Assembly (NCBI GenBank): GCA_003001795.1
Contig: PVNI01000008.1
Span: 1 to 64,000 of the forward strand
Direction: 5' to 3'
Length of the DNA stretch: 64,000 nucleotides
DNA from: Actinomadura viridilutea
Lineage (GTDB): Bacteria > Actinomycetota > Actinomycetes > Streptosporangiales > Streptosporangiaceae
Below the pieces are notes generated by a model, which did not search any database, was not told the DNA's origin, and saw only the letters and a list, made by a program, of their open reading frames with translations. The position numbers and the translations under genes were made by a program. This document shows positions 35,464 to 44,314 of this stretch, one piece after another. Positions within the stretch are counted from its first letter, which is position 1; each line of letters opens with the position of its first letter.

Positions 35464-36311
35464 AGTTCGGCGTGCCGCTCGGGCTCGTCCACCCCGGCGC
35501 GTGGCGCGAGCTCGCCGTGACCGCCGACCGGCTCGGGTTCGAATCGGTGTGGCTGCCCGAACACCTCGTCTTCACCACCGACCTGTCCACCGCCGCCTAC
35601 CCCGGCACGACGGAACCGGCCATCCGCCCGGAGACGCCGCTCTTCGACGCGCCCGCCTACCTGTGCGCGCTCGCGGCCGTCACCGAGCGCGTGCGGCTCG
35701 GGACCGCCGTCTACCTGTACGCCCTGCGCCACCCGTTCACGGCCGCGCGCGCGTTCGCCACCCTCGACCAGATCTCCGGCGGCCGCGCGATCGTCGGCGT
35801 CGGCGCGGGCTGGTACGAGGGCGAATGGCGCGCCGCCGGGATCGACTTCGCCACGCGCGGCCGCCGCCTGGACGAGGCCATCGCCGTCTCCCGCCGCCTG
35901 TGGACGGAGAAGACCGTCGAGCACCACGGCGAATTCTTCGACTTCCCCGAGGTCGCGTTCGAACCCAAACCCGTGCAACGCCCGCTGCCCGTGCACGCCG
36001 GCGGCGAGTCGCGCGCCGCCCTGCGCCGCGCCGCCGCCCTCTGCGACGGCTGGATCAGCATGCCGCAAACCCTCGACGGAATCCGTCCGAAACTGGCCGT
36101 CCTGCGAGAACTGCGCGCGGCCGCCGGGCGCGCCGACGATCCGTTCGAAATCACCGTCCACGCTTACGCGTTGTCCGGTCCCGAAGAAATACGGCGTTGG
36201 GAGCGGCTCGGTGTGGACCGTCTCATCGTCCGCCCCTGGACCCGCACCCGCGACGCCGTCTCCGCCCTCATCGAATTCGCCGCGCGCTACGACGTGCGAC
36301 ACGCGATCTGA
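35460..36311 (+). CDS. LLM class F420-dependent oxidoreductase, no. 3
   Basis: 283 residues: VKFGVPLGLVHPGAWRELAVTADRLGFESVWLPEHLVF, AVTERVRLGTAVYLYALRHPFTAARAFATLDQISGGRAIVGVGAGWYEGEWRAAGIDF. This is the TIGR03619-like F420 type. GTG 35460 overlaps the hyuB stop. Coupling of an F420 or flavin oxidoreductase to a hydantoinase pair suggests oxidation of a ring followed by, or preceding, ATP-dependent ring opening (inference). Confidence 0.85.
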   Translation: MKFGVPLGLVHPGAWRELAVTADRLGFESVWLPEHLVFTTDLSTAAYPGTTEPAIRPETPLFDAPAYLCALAAVTERVRLGTAVYLYALRHPFTAARAFATLDQISGGRAIVGVGAGWYEGEWRAAGIDFATRGRRLDEAIAVSRRLWTEKTVEHHGEFFDFPEVAFEPKPVQRPLPVHAGGESRAALRRAAALCDGWISMPQTLDGIRPKLAVLRELRAAAGRADDPFEITVHAYALSGPEEIRRWERLGVDRLIVRPWTRTRDAVSALIEFAARYDVRHAI

Positions 36312-36337
36312 TCAACGGATGTTCGGTTCGCGATGAC

Positions 36338-36799
36338 TTATCCGCCATACTCGTACACCCGCACGATCGGGGCGTGCTGGTACCAACTGGCGATCACCGA
36401 GGAGGTGTGGTCCTTGCCGAGGAAGTCGACGCGCAGCCAGCCCTGGGCCTCCGTGACGCGCGTCTCGAACCCCGGGTTGGGCGTGGCCGACACCAGCCGC
36501 ACCAGAGTCGCGGAGATCGCCATGGCCGCCCGTCCCCCGCGCGCCGCGTAGCTGCGGATGTGCGCGTCGGCAGCCCCGTCGTCCTCGCTCCGCGGCGACG
36601 GCGCCGGACGGGCTGCGGCGCCGGGCTCCGGGCCCGGGGCGGCCGAGCGGTCCGGGGGACTGGCGTGAATCACCGGCCCCGCGATCGGCGGGGGAGTGGA
36701 ACGATCGGACACCGCGCCGCGCACCACGTCGCGAACGCCCAGCCAGGCCAGCCCGACGGCCAATGCCGTCGCAGCAGCCCACGGGGCAACATACGACAT
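36338..36799 (-). CDS. Membrane-anchored protein of unknown function
   Basis: 153 residues: a short N-terminal hydrophobic anchor (PWAAATALAVGLAWLGV), a Pro-rich linker, then a small domain ending VTEAQGWLRVDFLGKDHTSSVIASWYQHAPIVRVYEYGG. I do not recognise it. ATG 36799 is used; an upstream in-frame GTG is possible. It is divergent from the two-component system across 39 bases, so it may be a target or accessory protein of that system (inference). Confidence 0.65.
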   Translation of the reverse strand: MSYVAPWAAATALAVGLAWLGVRDVVRGAVSDRSTPPPIAGPVIHASPPDRSAAPGPEPGAAARPAPSPRSEDDGAADAHIRSYAARGGRAAMAISATLVRLVSATPNPGFETRVTEAQGWLRVDFLGKDHTSSVIASWYQHAPIVRVYEYGG

Positions 36800-36819
36800 C
36801 GCGCGACGCACTACGACAT
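36792..36819. promoter_or_regulatory. Direct repeat TACGACAT x2 in the divergent promoter
   Basis: TACGACAT occurs at 36792-36799 and 36812-36819, exactly 20 bases apart, between the unknown gene (minus) and the response regulator (plus). The first copy overlaps the minus-strand start codon. Direct repeats on the same helix face are the usual form of OmpR/PhoB-type binding sites. Confidence 0.4.
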
Positions 36820-36838
36820 GGTGGCATACGGTTCGGGC

Positions 36839-37525
36839 ATGGCGAGTGTGCTGGTGGTGGAGGACGACGCGAACGTCCGTACCGCCCTGATCAGGGAGTT
36901 GAGCGCGCGGTCGCACGTGGTGCGCAGCGCGGGGACCGCGATGGACGCGCTGCGCGAGGTCACCCAGGCGCCGCCGGACGTGGTGATCCTCGACCTCGGG
37001 CTGCCCGACCTGGACGGCGGCGAGGTGCTGAAGATGCTGCGCGGGGTGTCGGACGTGCCGGTCATCATCGCGACGGCCCGCGACGACGAGCCGGAGATCG
37101 TCCGGCTGCTCAACGCCGGCGCCGACGACTATCTGATCAAACCGTTCTCGGCCGAGCACCTGAGCGCCCGGCTCACCGCGGTGCTGCGCCGCGCGTCCCG
37201 CTCGGGGCCGACCGCCGAGCTGCGCGTGGGCGGCCTGCGCATCGACCTGGACCGCCGCGAGGTGACGCTGGACGGCTCGCCGGTGGAGCTGACCCGGCGC
37301 GAGTTCGACCTGCTGGCCTACCTGGCCGCCCGACCCGGCCGGGTGGTGGCCCGCCGCGAGCTGCTGGCCGAGGTGTGGCGCCAGGCCTACGGGGACGACC
37401 AGACCATCGACGTGCACCTGTCGTGGCTGCGCCGCAAGCTCGGCGAGACCGCCGCCAAGCCGCGCTACCTGCACACCGTGCGGGGCGTCGGCGTCCGCCT
37501 GGCCGCGCCCGAAGACCGGACATGA
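36839..37525 (+). CDS. OmpR-family response regulator
   Basis: 228 residues. The receiver domain (1-115) has the acidic pocket VVEDD, phosphoacceptor Asp52 in VVILDLGLPDLDG, and Lys in LIKPFS; the C-terminal winged helix (about 128-225) has ELTRREFDLLAYLAARPGRVV and IDVHLSWLRRKLGE. ATG 36839 has no clear ribosome site; an in-frame ATG at 36818 is possible. It is followed by its histidine kinase. Confidence 0.93.
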   Translation: MASVLVVEDDANVRTALIRELSARSHVVRSAGTAMDALREVTQAPPDVVILDLGLPDLDGGEVLKMLRGVSDVPVIIATARDDEPEIVRLLNAGADDYLIKPFSAEHLSARLTAVLRRASRSGPTAELRVGGLRIDLDRREVTLDGSPVELTRREFDLLAYLAARPGRVVARRELLAEVWRQAYGDDQTIDVHLSWLRRKLGETAAKPRYLHTVRGVGVRLAAPEDRT

Positions 37526-37589
37526 CCGAACCGCGGCCGGGCGCGGAGCGTACGACCGGCGAGGACGGAGTCGAGGGGCGGAGGCGATC

Positions 37590-38936
37590 GTGAGGCGCAC
37601 CCTGGTGCTGGTGTCGTTGGCGGTCACCTCCATGGTCGCCCTGGCGTTCCTCATCCCGCTGGCGCTGACCGTGCGCGAGATCGCCCGCGACAGGGCGCTC
37701 ACGACCGCCGAGCGGCAGGCCAGCGCCCTCGGGCCCGTGCTCGTCGTCACCGAGGACCCGGCCGCCCTGGAGCGCGCCGTGGCCAGCACGCAGGCGGGCG
37801 CCGCGCGGCGGATGGCCGTGCACATGCCGGACGGCACCGTGGTGCCCAAGCAGCCGGGCGGCGAGGTCGTCCGGGTCCGCCCCGAGCAGCTCGCCGAGGC
37901 CGGGCGCCGCGGCCGCTGGCACACCGCCCGCGTCCCCGACGGGTGGGCGCTCCTGCAGCCCGTGGCGCTGGACGCGGGCCGCACCGCCGTCGTCGAGGTG
38001 TTCATCCCCGACGAGGAGCTGACGCGCGGCGTCTGGCAGGCCTGGGGCGTGATGACCGCCGTGGCCGCCGCGCTCGTCGCGGGCTCGGTGGCCGTGGCCG
38101 ACCGCCTGGGCGCCCGCATGATCCGGTCCACCCGCCGCCTGGCCGAGGCGGCGAGCGCCTTCGGCGCCGGCGACCTGAGCGTGCGCATCGAACCGGACGG
38201 GCCGCCCGAGCTGGTCGAGGCGAGCATGGCCTTCAACGCCATGGCCGACCACGTGGTCCAGCTCCTGGCCGCCGAACGCGAGATGGCCGCCGACCTGTCC
38301 CACCGGCTGCGCACGCCGCTGGCGGCGCTGCGGCTCAACGCCGAGGCCCTCGGCGAGGGGCCGGTCGCCGACCAGACCCGCGAGGCCGTGGACCGCATCG
38401 AACGCGAGGTCGACCAAATCATCCGCACCGTGCGCCGCCCCAGCCGCCGCGGCAGCTGCGACGCCGCCAAGGTGCTGCGCGAACGCGTGGAGTTCTGGTC
38501 CGTGCTGGCCGAGGACGAGGGCCGCTCCTGCGAGCTGATCGGCGCCGACCGCCCGGCGCCGCTGCCCCTGCCCGCCGCCGAGCTGGCCGCCGCCGTCGAC
38601 GCCCTGCTCGGCAACATCTTCCGCCACACCCCCGAAGGCACCGACTTCGCCGTCACCCTGCACGTGGGGGAGGGCATCACCGGCATCCTGGTCGCCGACG
38701 CGGGCCCGGGCATCGCCGACCCCGAGGCCGCCTTGAAGCGCGGCCAGAGCGGCGGCGGTTCCACCGGCCTCGGCCTGGACATCGCCCGCCGCGCCGCCGA
38801 GTCCACCGGCGGGTACCTGCGCATCCACCGCTCCGTCCTGGGCGGCGCGCAGATCCAGATGTGGTTCCGCACCAAGTGGCTGCCCCCGCCGCGCCGCTCC
38901 CGCCGCCTGGTCCGCCGCCGCCACTCCCGCACCTGA
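37590..38936 (+). CDS. Sensor histidine kinase
   Basis: 448 residues. Two hydrophobic segments (about 5-27 and 150-172) enclose an extracytoplasmic sensor region of about 120 residues with no recognised fold. HAMP (about 175-230) is followed by the H-box AADLSHRLRTPLAAL with His238, the N-box ALLGNIFRHTPEG, G1 VADAGPGI and G2 STGLGLDIARR. The C terminus is highly basic. GTG 37590 follows GGGGCGGAGG. It pairs with the regulator 64 bases upstream; the signal is unknown. Confidence 0.93.
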   Translation: MRRTLVLVSLAVTSMVALAFLIPLALTVREIARDRALTTAERQASALGPVLVVTEDPAALERAVASTQAGAARRMAVHMPDGTVVPKQPGGEVVRVRPEQLAEAGRRGRWHTARVPDGWALLQPVALDAGRTAVVEVFIPDEELTRGVWQAWGVMTAVAAALVAGSVAVADRLGARMIRSTRRLAEAASAFGAGDLSVRIEPDGPPELVEASMAFNAMADHVVQLLAAEREMAADLSHRLRTPLAALRLNAEALGEGPVADQTREAVDRIEREVDQIIRTVRRPSRRGSCDAAKVLRERVEFWSVLAEDEGRSCELIGADRPAPLPLPAAELAAAVDALLGNIFRHTPEGTDFAVTLHVGEGITGILVADAGPGIADPEAALKRGQSGGGSTGLGLDIARRAAESTGGYLRIHRSVLGGAQIQMWFRTKWLPPPRRSRRLVRRRHSRT

Positions 38937-39420
38937 CCGCGGCGCCGCCCGTTCCGTCCGCCGTGTCGCGCGCGGCCCGACGCTCCGCACCGAAACCGAC
39001 GTCATCACCCGACGGGAGCCGCCGGGATAAGGAAGCGCGGCCGCGTGCCGTACGCAGAGTGATCGCTTATTTCGTTTTGTGTGACGGCGCGCTGGGCAAG
39101 TGACGCAACCGAATACAGACTTCGCGTCCAATAGCGGGCCGGGGAATGGTTCGGAATAAGCGTGGCTCAGGCGTTCCCTAAAGGAGCCTTAAGGGAGTTC
39201 GCCGGGGGCGGCGGGCGCCATAACGTTCTGGGTGTCACAGCAAGACTTATGGCGGAGGTGCAGAGGCTGGAGAGCAGAGCGAACGTCGGCTGAGGTTCCG
39301 ACCCGAGGTTCCTGATTGAGACAGGCGGCCGGCCCGTACGACCCCGTATTCCGCTCTTGGGGCGTACGGGCCGAAGCCTTTTCAGGGGCAGTCGGTGACC
39401 GAGCGCTGTCGCGAGCGCGT
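38937..39420. other. 484-base intergenic region with stem-loops
   Basis: No convincing gene. An imperfect dyad CCCTAAAGG / CCTTAAGGG lies at 39176-39195, followed by CATAACGTT (possible -10). A 14-codon frame (39249-39293, preceded by no clear ribosome site) and a strong hairpin at 39331-39372 follow. Together this could be a small RNA or a leader transcript, but no coding gene follows on the plus strand before 40065. Confidence 0.35.
39331..39372 (+). terminator. Stem-loop with T-rich tail in intergenic region
   Basis: GGCCCGTAC (39331-39339) pairs with GTACGGGCC (39364-39372), and an inner CCCC (39342-39345) pairs with GGGG (39359-39362). CCTTTTC follows from 39377. It may terminate an unannotated transcript from the left; on the minus strand it also lies just beyond the TetR gene end. 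Confidence 0.55.
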
Positions 39421-39981
39421 TCAGGTGCGGGGGAGGGCGCCGTGCAGGAGGAGGCGGAAGGCGTCGGCCGTCCCCGAGGCCGTGGTGTCGCCGGTGGACA
39501 GGCGGCGGACGGCCAGTCCGTAGAGCATGGCGACGACGGCGGGGGCGTGGCGTTCGGCGTCGGGGATGCCGAGCGCGGTCAGCACGGCGGTGGCGAGGCG
39601 GTCGTAGGCCTCGACCGCGCGGACCGAGGTGGCGCGGACGGCGGGGTCGCGCGACGCGTGCAGGTGCAGTTCCAGGTTCGCCAGCTGCTCGGGTCCGTAG
39701 GAGAAGTCGATGATGGCCTTCTCCACCTCGTCGGCGGCCTCCTCGGCGCTGATGCCGGCGGCGCGCAGCCGTTCGACGCGGTCGGTGATGCGGGCGATCT
39801 CGGCCTCGACGAAGGTGTGCAGGGCCTCCCGGAGCAGGTCGGACTGGTTCGGGAAGTGGTAGGTCAGCGAGCCGAGGGAGACGCCGGCCGCGCGGGCGAC
39901 GGCGCGGTTGGTCACGGCGCCGACGCCCTGCTCGGCGATGAGGCGCAGGGCGGCCTGGAGGATGCGGTCACGGGCGTTCAT
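39421..39981 (-). CDS. TetR family transcriptional repressor
   Basis: 186 residues. The N-terminal HTH reads ARDRILQAALRLIAEQGVGAVTNRAVARAAGVSLGSLTYHFPNQSDLL; the C-terminal ligand domain is of the TetR_C type with FSYGPEQLANLELHLHASRDPAVRA. It lies divergent from an amidase gene with a 24-bp perfect palindrome between them, so it most likely represses itself and the amidase. Ligand unknown. Confidence 0.9.
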   Translation of the reverse strand: MNARDRILQAALRLIAEQGVGAVTNRAVARAAGVSLGSLTYHFPNQSDLLREALHTFVEAEIARITDRVERLRAAGISAEEAADEVEKAIIDFSYGPEQLANLELHLHASRDPAVRATSVRAVEAYDRLATAVLTALGIPDAERHAPAVVAMLYGLAVRRLSTGDTTASGTADAFRLLLHGALPRT

Positions 39982-40015
39982 CGGCCCCAGTCTTCCCGAT
40001 CGGGCGGCGTTCGCT

Positions 40016-40039
40016 TATCGTTCGTTCGAACGAACGATA
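40016..40039. promoter_or_regulatory. 24-bp perfect palindrome (TetR operator)
   Basis: Half-site TATCGTTCGTTC is followed immediately by its exact reverse complement. It sits 35 bases from the TetR start and 26 bases from the amidase start, in the only intergenic space between divergent genes. Confidence 0.85.
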
Positions 40040-40064
40040 CCCCGGACGGGACCGGAGGTGCTGC

Positions 40065-41459
40065 GTGGAAGGGCTGGCCGAGCAGGCGCGGGCGCTGGCG
40101 GACGGCGCGGTGACGTCGAAGGAGCTGGTCGAACGGTCGCTGGAGCGCATCGCGGAGCTGGACGGGCTCGGCGCCTTCCGAGTGGTGTGCGCCGAGGCGG
40201 CGCGGAAGGCGGCGGCGGAGGCCGACCGGCGGCTGGCGGACGGGGAGCGGCTGCCGCTGCTCGGCGTCCCGGTGGCGATCAAGGACGACACGGACCTGGC
40301 GGGGGAGACCACGCCGTTCGGCGTCCCCGGCGACCACCTGCCGAAGGAGCACGACGCGGAGGTGGTGCGGCGGCTGAAGGCGGCCGGGGCGGTCATCGTG
40401 GGCAAGACGACGACGTGCGAGCTGGGGCTGTGGCCGTTCAGCGAGTCGCCGGGGTTCGGCCGCGCCCGGAACCCGTGGAACCCGCGGCACACGCCGGGAG
40501 GGTCGTCGGGCGGGTCGGCGGCGGCCGTCGCGGCCGGGATGGTCCCCGCGGCGGTCGGGTCGGACGGGGCGGGCTCGATCCGCATCCCGGCGGCGTGGAC
40601 GAGCCTGGTGGGCATCAAGCCGCAGCGGGGGAGGGTGTCCGGGTTCCCGCATCGCGACCCCTTCTACGGGCTCACGGTATGGGGGCCGCTGGCCAGGAGC
40701 GTGGAGGACGCCGCGCTGCTCCTGGACGTGCTGACCGGAAGCCACCCGGAGGACCGGTACCGGCTCGACAGGCCCGTGTCGTCGTTCCGGGAGGCGGCCG
40801 AGACCGAGCCGCGGCGACTGAAGATCGCCGTGTCGTACACGACCGCGTTCGGGGTGAGCGGCCGGCTCGACCCGGAGATCCGGGCGGCGGTGGAACGCGT
40901 GGCCCGAAGGCTCACGGAGCTGGGGCACAAGGTGTTCCCCGCCGATCCCGACTACGGGCCGGTCGTGCTGGGACTGGTGCCGCGCGGCACGGCCGGCGTG
41001 GCGGACTGGCTGGACTCCCTTCCGGGGGCGCGGCCGGAGCCGCGGACGGCCATGGAGGCCAGGATCGGCAGGACGGTCGGCCGGAGGCTGCTGCCGCTGG
41101 CCCGGCGCATGGACCCCGGGCTGCGGAGGAGGATCGGCAGGATCTTCCAGTACGCGGACGTGGTGCTGACGCCGACCACCGCGCAGCTGCCGCTGAAGGT
41201 GGGGGCGTTCGACGGCGTTCCGTACCGGAAGACGCAGTCGGGGGTCGCCGCGGCGTGCCCGTACTGCTGGCCGTGGAACGTCCTGGGCTGGCCCGCGGTC
41301 AACGTCCCGGCGGGCATGAGCGAGTCGGGGCTGCCCATCGGGGCGCAGCTGCTCGGATACGACTCGGACGAGGCGACGCTCATCTCCCTGGCCGCCCAGC
41401 TCGAGGCCGTGGAGGGGTGGACGGCGCGCCGTCCGGACCTCAGTACCCTGCGCCGGTGA
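40065..41459 (+). CDS. Amidase signature family protein
   Basis: 464 residues. The Ser-cisSer-Lys triad is visible: Lys73 in VAIKDD, cis-Ser147 in GGSSGGSA and nucleophile Ser171 in GSDGAGSIRIPA. Homologs hydrolyse amides or activate by transamidation; no GatB/GatC partner is nearby and the regulation by a private TetR suggests a catabolic or detoxifying amidase. GTG 40065 follows GGAGG by 6 bases. Its 3' end overlaps the convergent SDR gene by 20 bases. Confidence 0.9.
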   Translation: MEGLAEQARALADGAVTSKELVERSLERIAELDGLGAFRVVCAEAARKAAAEADRRLADGERLPLLGVPVAIKDDTDLAGETTPFGVPGDHLPKEHDAEVVRRLKAAGAVIVGKTTTCELGLWPFSESPGFGRARNPWNPRHTPGGSSGGSAAAVAAGMVPAAVGSDGAGSIRIPAAWTSLVGIKPQRGRVSGFPHRDPFYGLTVWGPLARSVEDAALLLDVLTGSHPEDRYRLDRPVSSFREAAETEPRRLKIAVSYTTAFGVSGRLDPEIRAAVERVARRLTELGHKVFPADPDYGPVVLGLVPRGTAGVADWLDSLPGARPEPRTAMEARIGRTVGRRLLPLARRMDPGLRRRIGRIFQYADVVLTPTTAQLPLKVGAFDGVPYRKTQSGVAAACPYCWPWNVLGWPAVNVPAGMSESGLPIGAQLLGYDSDEATLISLAAQLEAVEGWTARRPDLSTLRR

Positions 41460-42201
41460 GCATTCCGCCGTCCACCACGAACTCGCCGCCGGTGCAGTAG
41501 CTGGACTCGTCCGAGGCCAGGTACACCACCAGCCCGGTGACCTCCTTCGTGCGGCCGAGGCGGCCGAGCGGCAGCGCCTTGAGGAAGGCGTCGGCGCTGT
41601 CGGCGGTGGCCTTGACGATGTCGTCCTGCATCGCCAGCGGCGTGACGATGCCGCCGGGGTGGATGGAGTTGACGCGGATCCCGTCCGGGCCGAGTTCGCG
41701 GGCGGCGGCCTTGGTGAGGCCGCGCACGCCGAACTTGCTGGCGGAGTAGGCGGCGAGCCCGGCGGCGCCGATGAACCCTTCGGTGGACGACACGTTGACG
41801 ATGGAGCCGCCGCCCGCGGCCCGCATCGCCGGCGTGACGGACTTGACGCCGAGCCACTGCCCGACGAGGTTGACGTCGAGGATGCGGCGGAACTCCTCCA
41901 GCGGCATCTCCTCGATGGTCCGGTACCGGAGGATCCCGGCGTTGTTGACCAGCACGTCGAGGCGGCCGTAGACGTCGACGGCGGTGGCGACGGCGGTCTT
42001 CCAGTCGTCGGGCGAGCTGACGTCCATCCGCAGGAAGCGCGCGTCGTCACCGAGGCCGGCGGCGACCTCGGCGCCCTCGTCCTCCAGGACGTCCCCGAAG
42101 ACCACCTTGGCGCCCTCGGCGACGAAGCGACGCACGTGCGCCTTTCCCATGCCGCGCGCGCCTCCGGTGATGAGCGCGACCTTGCCGTCAAGCCGTCCCA
42201 T
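41440..42201 (-). CDS. SDR family oxidoreductase (hydroxysteroid dehydrogenase-like)
   Basis: 253 residues, classical short-chain dehydrogenase. The cofactor motif is TGGARGMG, then NNAG, catalytic Ser in NVSSTEG, Tyr/Lys in YSASK, and the PGGIVTPL segment. The closest textual match is 3-alpha/20-beta hydroxysteroid dehydrogenase-like and glucose dehydrogenase-like enzymes. Asp in FGDVL at the end of beta-2 predicts NAD(H). It is last in the five-gene minus-strand operon from 46700; its start overlaps the CoA-ligase end by 14 bases. Confidence 0.9.
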   Translation of the reverse strand: MGRLDGKVALITGGARGMGKAHVRRFVAEGAKVVFGDVLEDEGAEVAAGLGDDARFLRMDVSSPDDWKTAVATAVDVYGRLDVLVNNAGILRYRTIEEMPLEEFRRILDVNLVGQWLGVKSVTPAMRAAGGGSIVNVSSTEGFIGAAGLAAYSASKFGVRGLTKAAARELGPDGIRVNSIHPGGIVTPLAMQDDIVKATADSADAFLKALPLGRLGRTKEVTGLVVYLASDESSYCTGGEFVVDGGMLTGAGY

Positions 42202-44305
42202 GCCTGCTCCTCGCGGCGTATGTCTTTCCTGCGGCCACTGCGGCAGCGGCGGCCTCCATGGTGCGGTACACCGGTATCCCGGCGGTCCGGGCGATGCGCC
42301 GGATGTCGTCCTCGACCCCGGGCGGCGCGCATTCGCTGTTGCGCAGCACCAAGGTGACGCGGGTGCGGGGCGCCTCCTCCTGGAGGACGCCCACTCTGCG
42401 GGCGAACGTCAGCAGCGGGGCGGGGTCGGTGCCGCCGAAAGTGAAGAAGCTCTGCACGTTGACGTGCGCGACGAGGTCCGTGAACGGGTTCTCGGTCAGG
42501 ATCGCCTTCGCGGCGTTCCGCACCAGGTCGGGATCGGCCCGCGGGCCCACGGGGATCTCGAGGGGGTTGGCCAGGGAACTGCCCGCGCCGAGACCGAGGG
42601 AGCGCAGGGCGGCCTCCGTCTCACGGGACAGCGGGGCGAGGTCGAGGCCCGCACCGTCGAACACGTCGGCGGCGAGGACGCTCGCGCCGCCGCTCGGCCC
42701 GATCACCAGCACGTCGCCGCCGGGGCCGACGTCGCGGGCGCCGTGCAGGTCGAGGAAGTCCAGGGCGCCGATGAGGTCGTCCTGGCCGGTGACGAGCGCG
42801 ACGCCGGCCTGCGCCGCCAGCGCCGGCCAGACGCGGTCGTCGCGGACCATGCCGCCGGTGTGGGACGCGGCGGCCGCGCGGCCCTGGCGGCTGCGGCCCC
42901 CGACCAGCGCGACGACCGGCTTGCCGGTCTCCCGCATCGCCTCGAACAGGCCCCGGCCGTCGCGCGGGTCCTCCAGGTAGAGGCCGATGACGGCGGTGTC
43001 GTCGTCGGCCGCCAGGTAGCGCAGCAGCTCGGCGGGCGTCACGTCGGCGCTGTTGCCGACCGTGGCGACCTTGGAGAACGCCAGCCCGCGCCGCTCCCCG
43101 ACCTTGACGACCTCGCCCGCGAGCCCGCCGCTCTGCGAGACCAGCGCGATGCGTCCGGGGCGTCCCGGCTCGCCGCCGAGGAACGTCTGGCCGCCGGCCG
43201 GCGCGTACACGCCCATGCAGTTGGGGCCGAGCAGCCGCACGCCCGCCTCGCGCGCCGCCGCCAGCAGGTCGTCCTCCAGCCCGGCGGCGCCCATCTCGCG
43301 GAACCCGCCGCTCATCACCTGCACGAACGGGATGCCGGCCGCCTGCCGCACCACGTCGGGGCACCGCCGCGCGGGCACGGCCACCAGCGCGTAGTCGACG
43401 TGGGGGGCGGCGTCCGCGAGGGACGGGACGCACGGCACGCCGTCGATCTCGCCGGCCTCGGGGTGCACGGCGAGCAGCGTCCCCTTGTACCCGGCCGCCT
43501 TGTAGAAGCCGAGGAACATGTTGCCGAACCCGGGCCTCTTGGTGGACGCGCCGACCACGGCGACGCCGCGCGGCGCGAACAGGCGGTCGAAGTCGGTCGC
43601 GCCGGGCCGCCGCCGGGGCCGGAGGGCGCGCGGCCCGGTGGGCAGCGCGTCGGCGCCGAGCAGGCGGGCGTCGACGGCGACGGCGCCGTCCGGACCGCAG
43701 ATCACCGGGTTGAGCTCGAACTCGGTGAAGCCCTCGCCGAGCCGGTCGACGATCCCGTCGGGGCCGCCGACCGCCAGCATCACCTCGACCAGCGCGTCCC
43801 GGTCGACGCCCGGACGTCCGCGCGCGCCGTCCAGCAGGGCGCGGCCGCGCAGCTCGTCCAGCATGGCGCGCGCGTCGGCCTCGGCGATCGGGCACAGGCG
43901 CAGCGCCGTGTCGCGCAGCGCCTCCGTCCACACCCCGCCGAGTCCCACGAGCAGCACCGGCCCGAACACGGGATCGCGGACGGCGCCCACGATGACCTCC
44001 ACGCCCGGCGCGGCCTGCTCCTCGACCAGGAAGCCGTCCGCCGCCGCGCCCCGCGCCGCCAGGGCGGCGCGCATCTCGGCGGCGGCCTCGGCCGCTGCGC
44101 GCGGCGACCCGACGTTCAGGCGGACGGCTCCGGCGTCGCTCTTGTGCACCAGGTCGGGCCCGTACGCCTTCACCACGAGGGGGTGCGCCAGGCCGCGGGC
44201 GGCCGCTTCCACGTCCTCGGGGGACGGAGCGGTCGCGCCGCGCGGCACGGTCACCCCGAACTCTCGGATCCACGCCTTGACGGCGGGCTCGGGAACCGGC
44301 GTCAT
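42188..44305 (-). CDS. NDP-forming acyl-CoA synthetase (acetate--CoA ligase family), permuted
   Basis: 705 residues. Domain order is ATP-grasp first (about 1-220: VVKAYGPDLVHKSDAGAVRLNV, VGLGGVWTEAL, FELNPVI), then CoA-binding (about 245-340: RGVAVVGASTKRPGFGN), then the succinyl-CoA-synthetase-like part (about 360-690) with the phospho-His candidate in SHTGGM. This is the reverse of the common CoA-binding-first order. It would form an acyl-CoA using ATP and release ADP. It follows an AMP-forming ligase in the same operon by 9 bases. Confidence 0.85.
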   Translation of the reverse strand: MTPVPEPAVKAWIREFGVTVPRGATAPSPEDVEAAARGLAHPLVVKAYGPDLVHKSDAGAVRLNVGSPRAAAEAAAEMRAALAARGAAADGFLVEEQAAPGVEVIVGAVRDPVFGPVLLVGLGGVWTEALRDTALRLCPIAEADARAMLDELRGRALLDGARGRPGVDRDALVEVMLAVGGPDGIVDRLGEGFTEFELNPVICGPDGAVAVDARLLGADALPTGPRALRPRRRPGATDFDRLFAPRGVAVVGASTKRPGFGNMFLGFYKAAGYKGTLLAVHPEAGEIDGVPCVPSLADAAPHVDYALVAVPARRCPDVVRQAAGIPFVQVMSGGFREMGAAGLEDDLLAAAREAGVRLLGPNCMGVYAPAGGQTFLGGEPGRPGRIALVSQSGGLAGEVVKVGERRGLAFSKVATVGNSADVTPAELLRYLAADDDTAVIGLYLEDPRDGRGLFEAMRETGKPVVALVGGRSRQGRAAAASHTGGMVRDDRVWPALAAQAGVALVTGQDDLIGALDFLDLHGARDVGPGGDVLVIGPSGGASVLAADVFDGAGLDLAPLSRETEAALRSLGLGAGSSLANPLEIPVGPRADPDLVRNAAKAILTENPFTDLVAHVNVQSFFTFGGTDPAPLLTFARRVGVLQEEAPRTRVTLVLRNSECAPPGVEDDIRRIARTAGIPVYRTMEAAAAAVAAGKTYAARSRHGTA

Positions 44306-44314
44306 CGGCCCGGT

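Noticed and set aside
39249..39293. 14-codon leader-peptide gene
   Set aside because: No clear ribosome site, no regulatory codon run and no downstream gene on that strand, so it is kept only as part of an intergenic observation.
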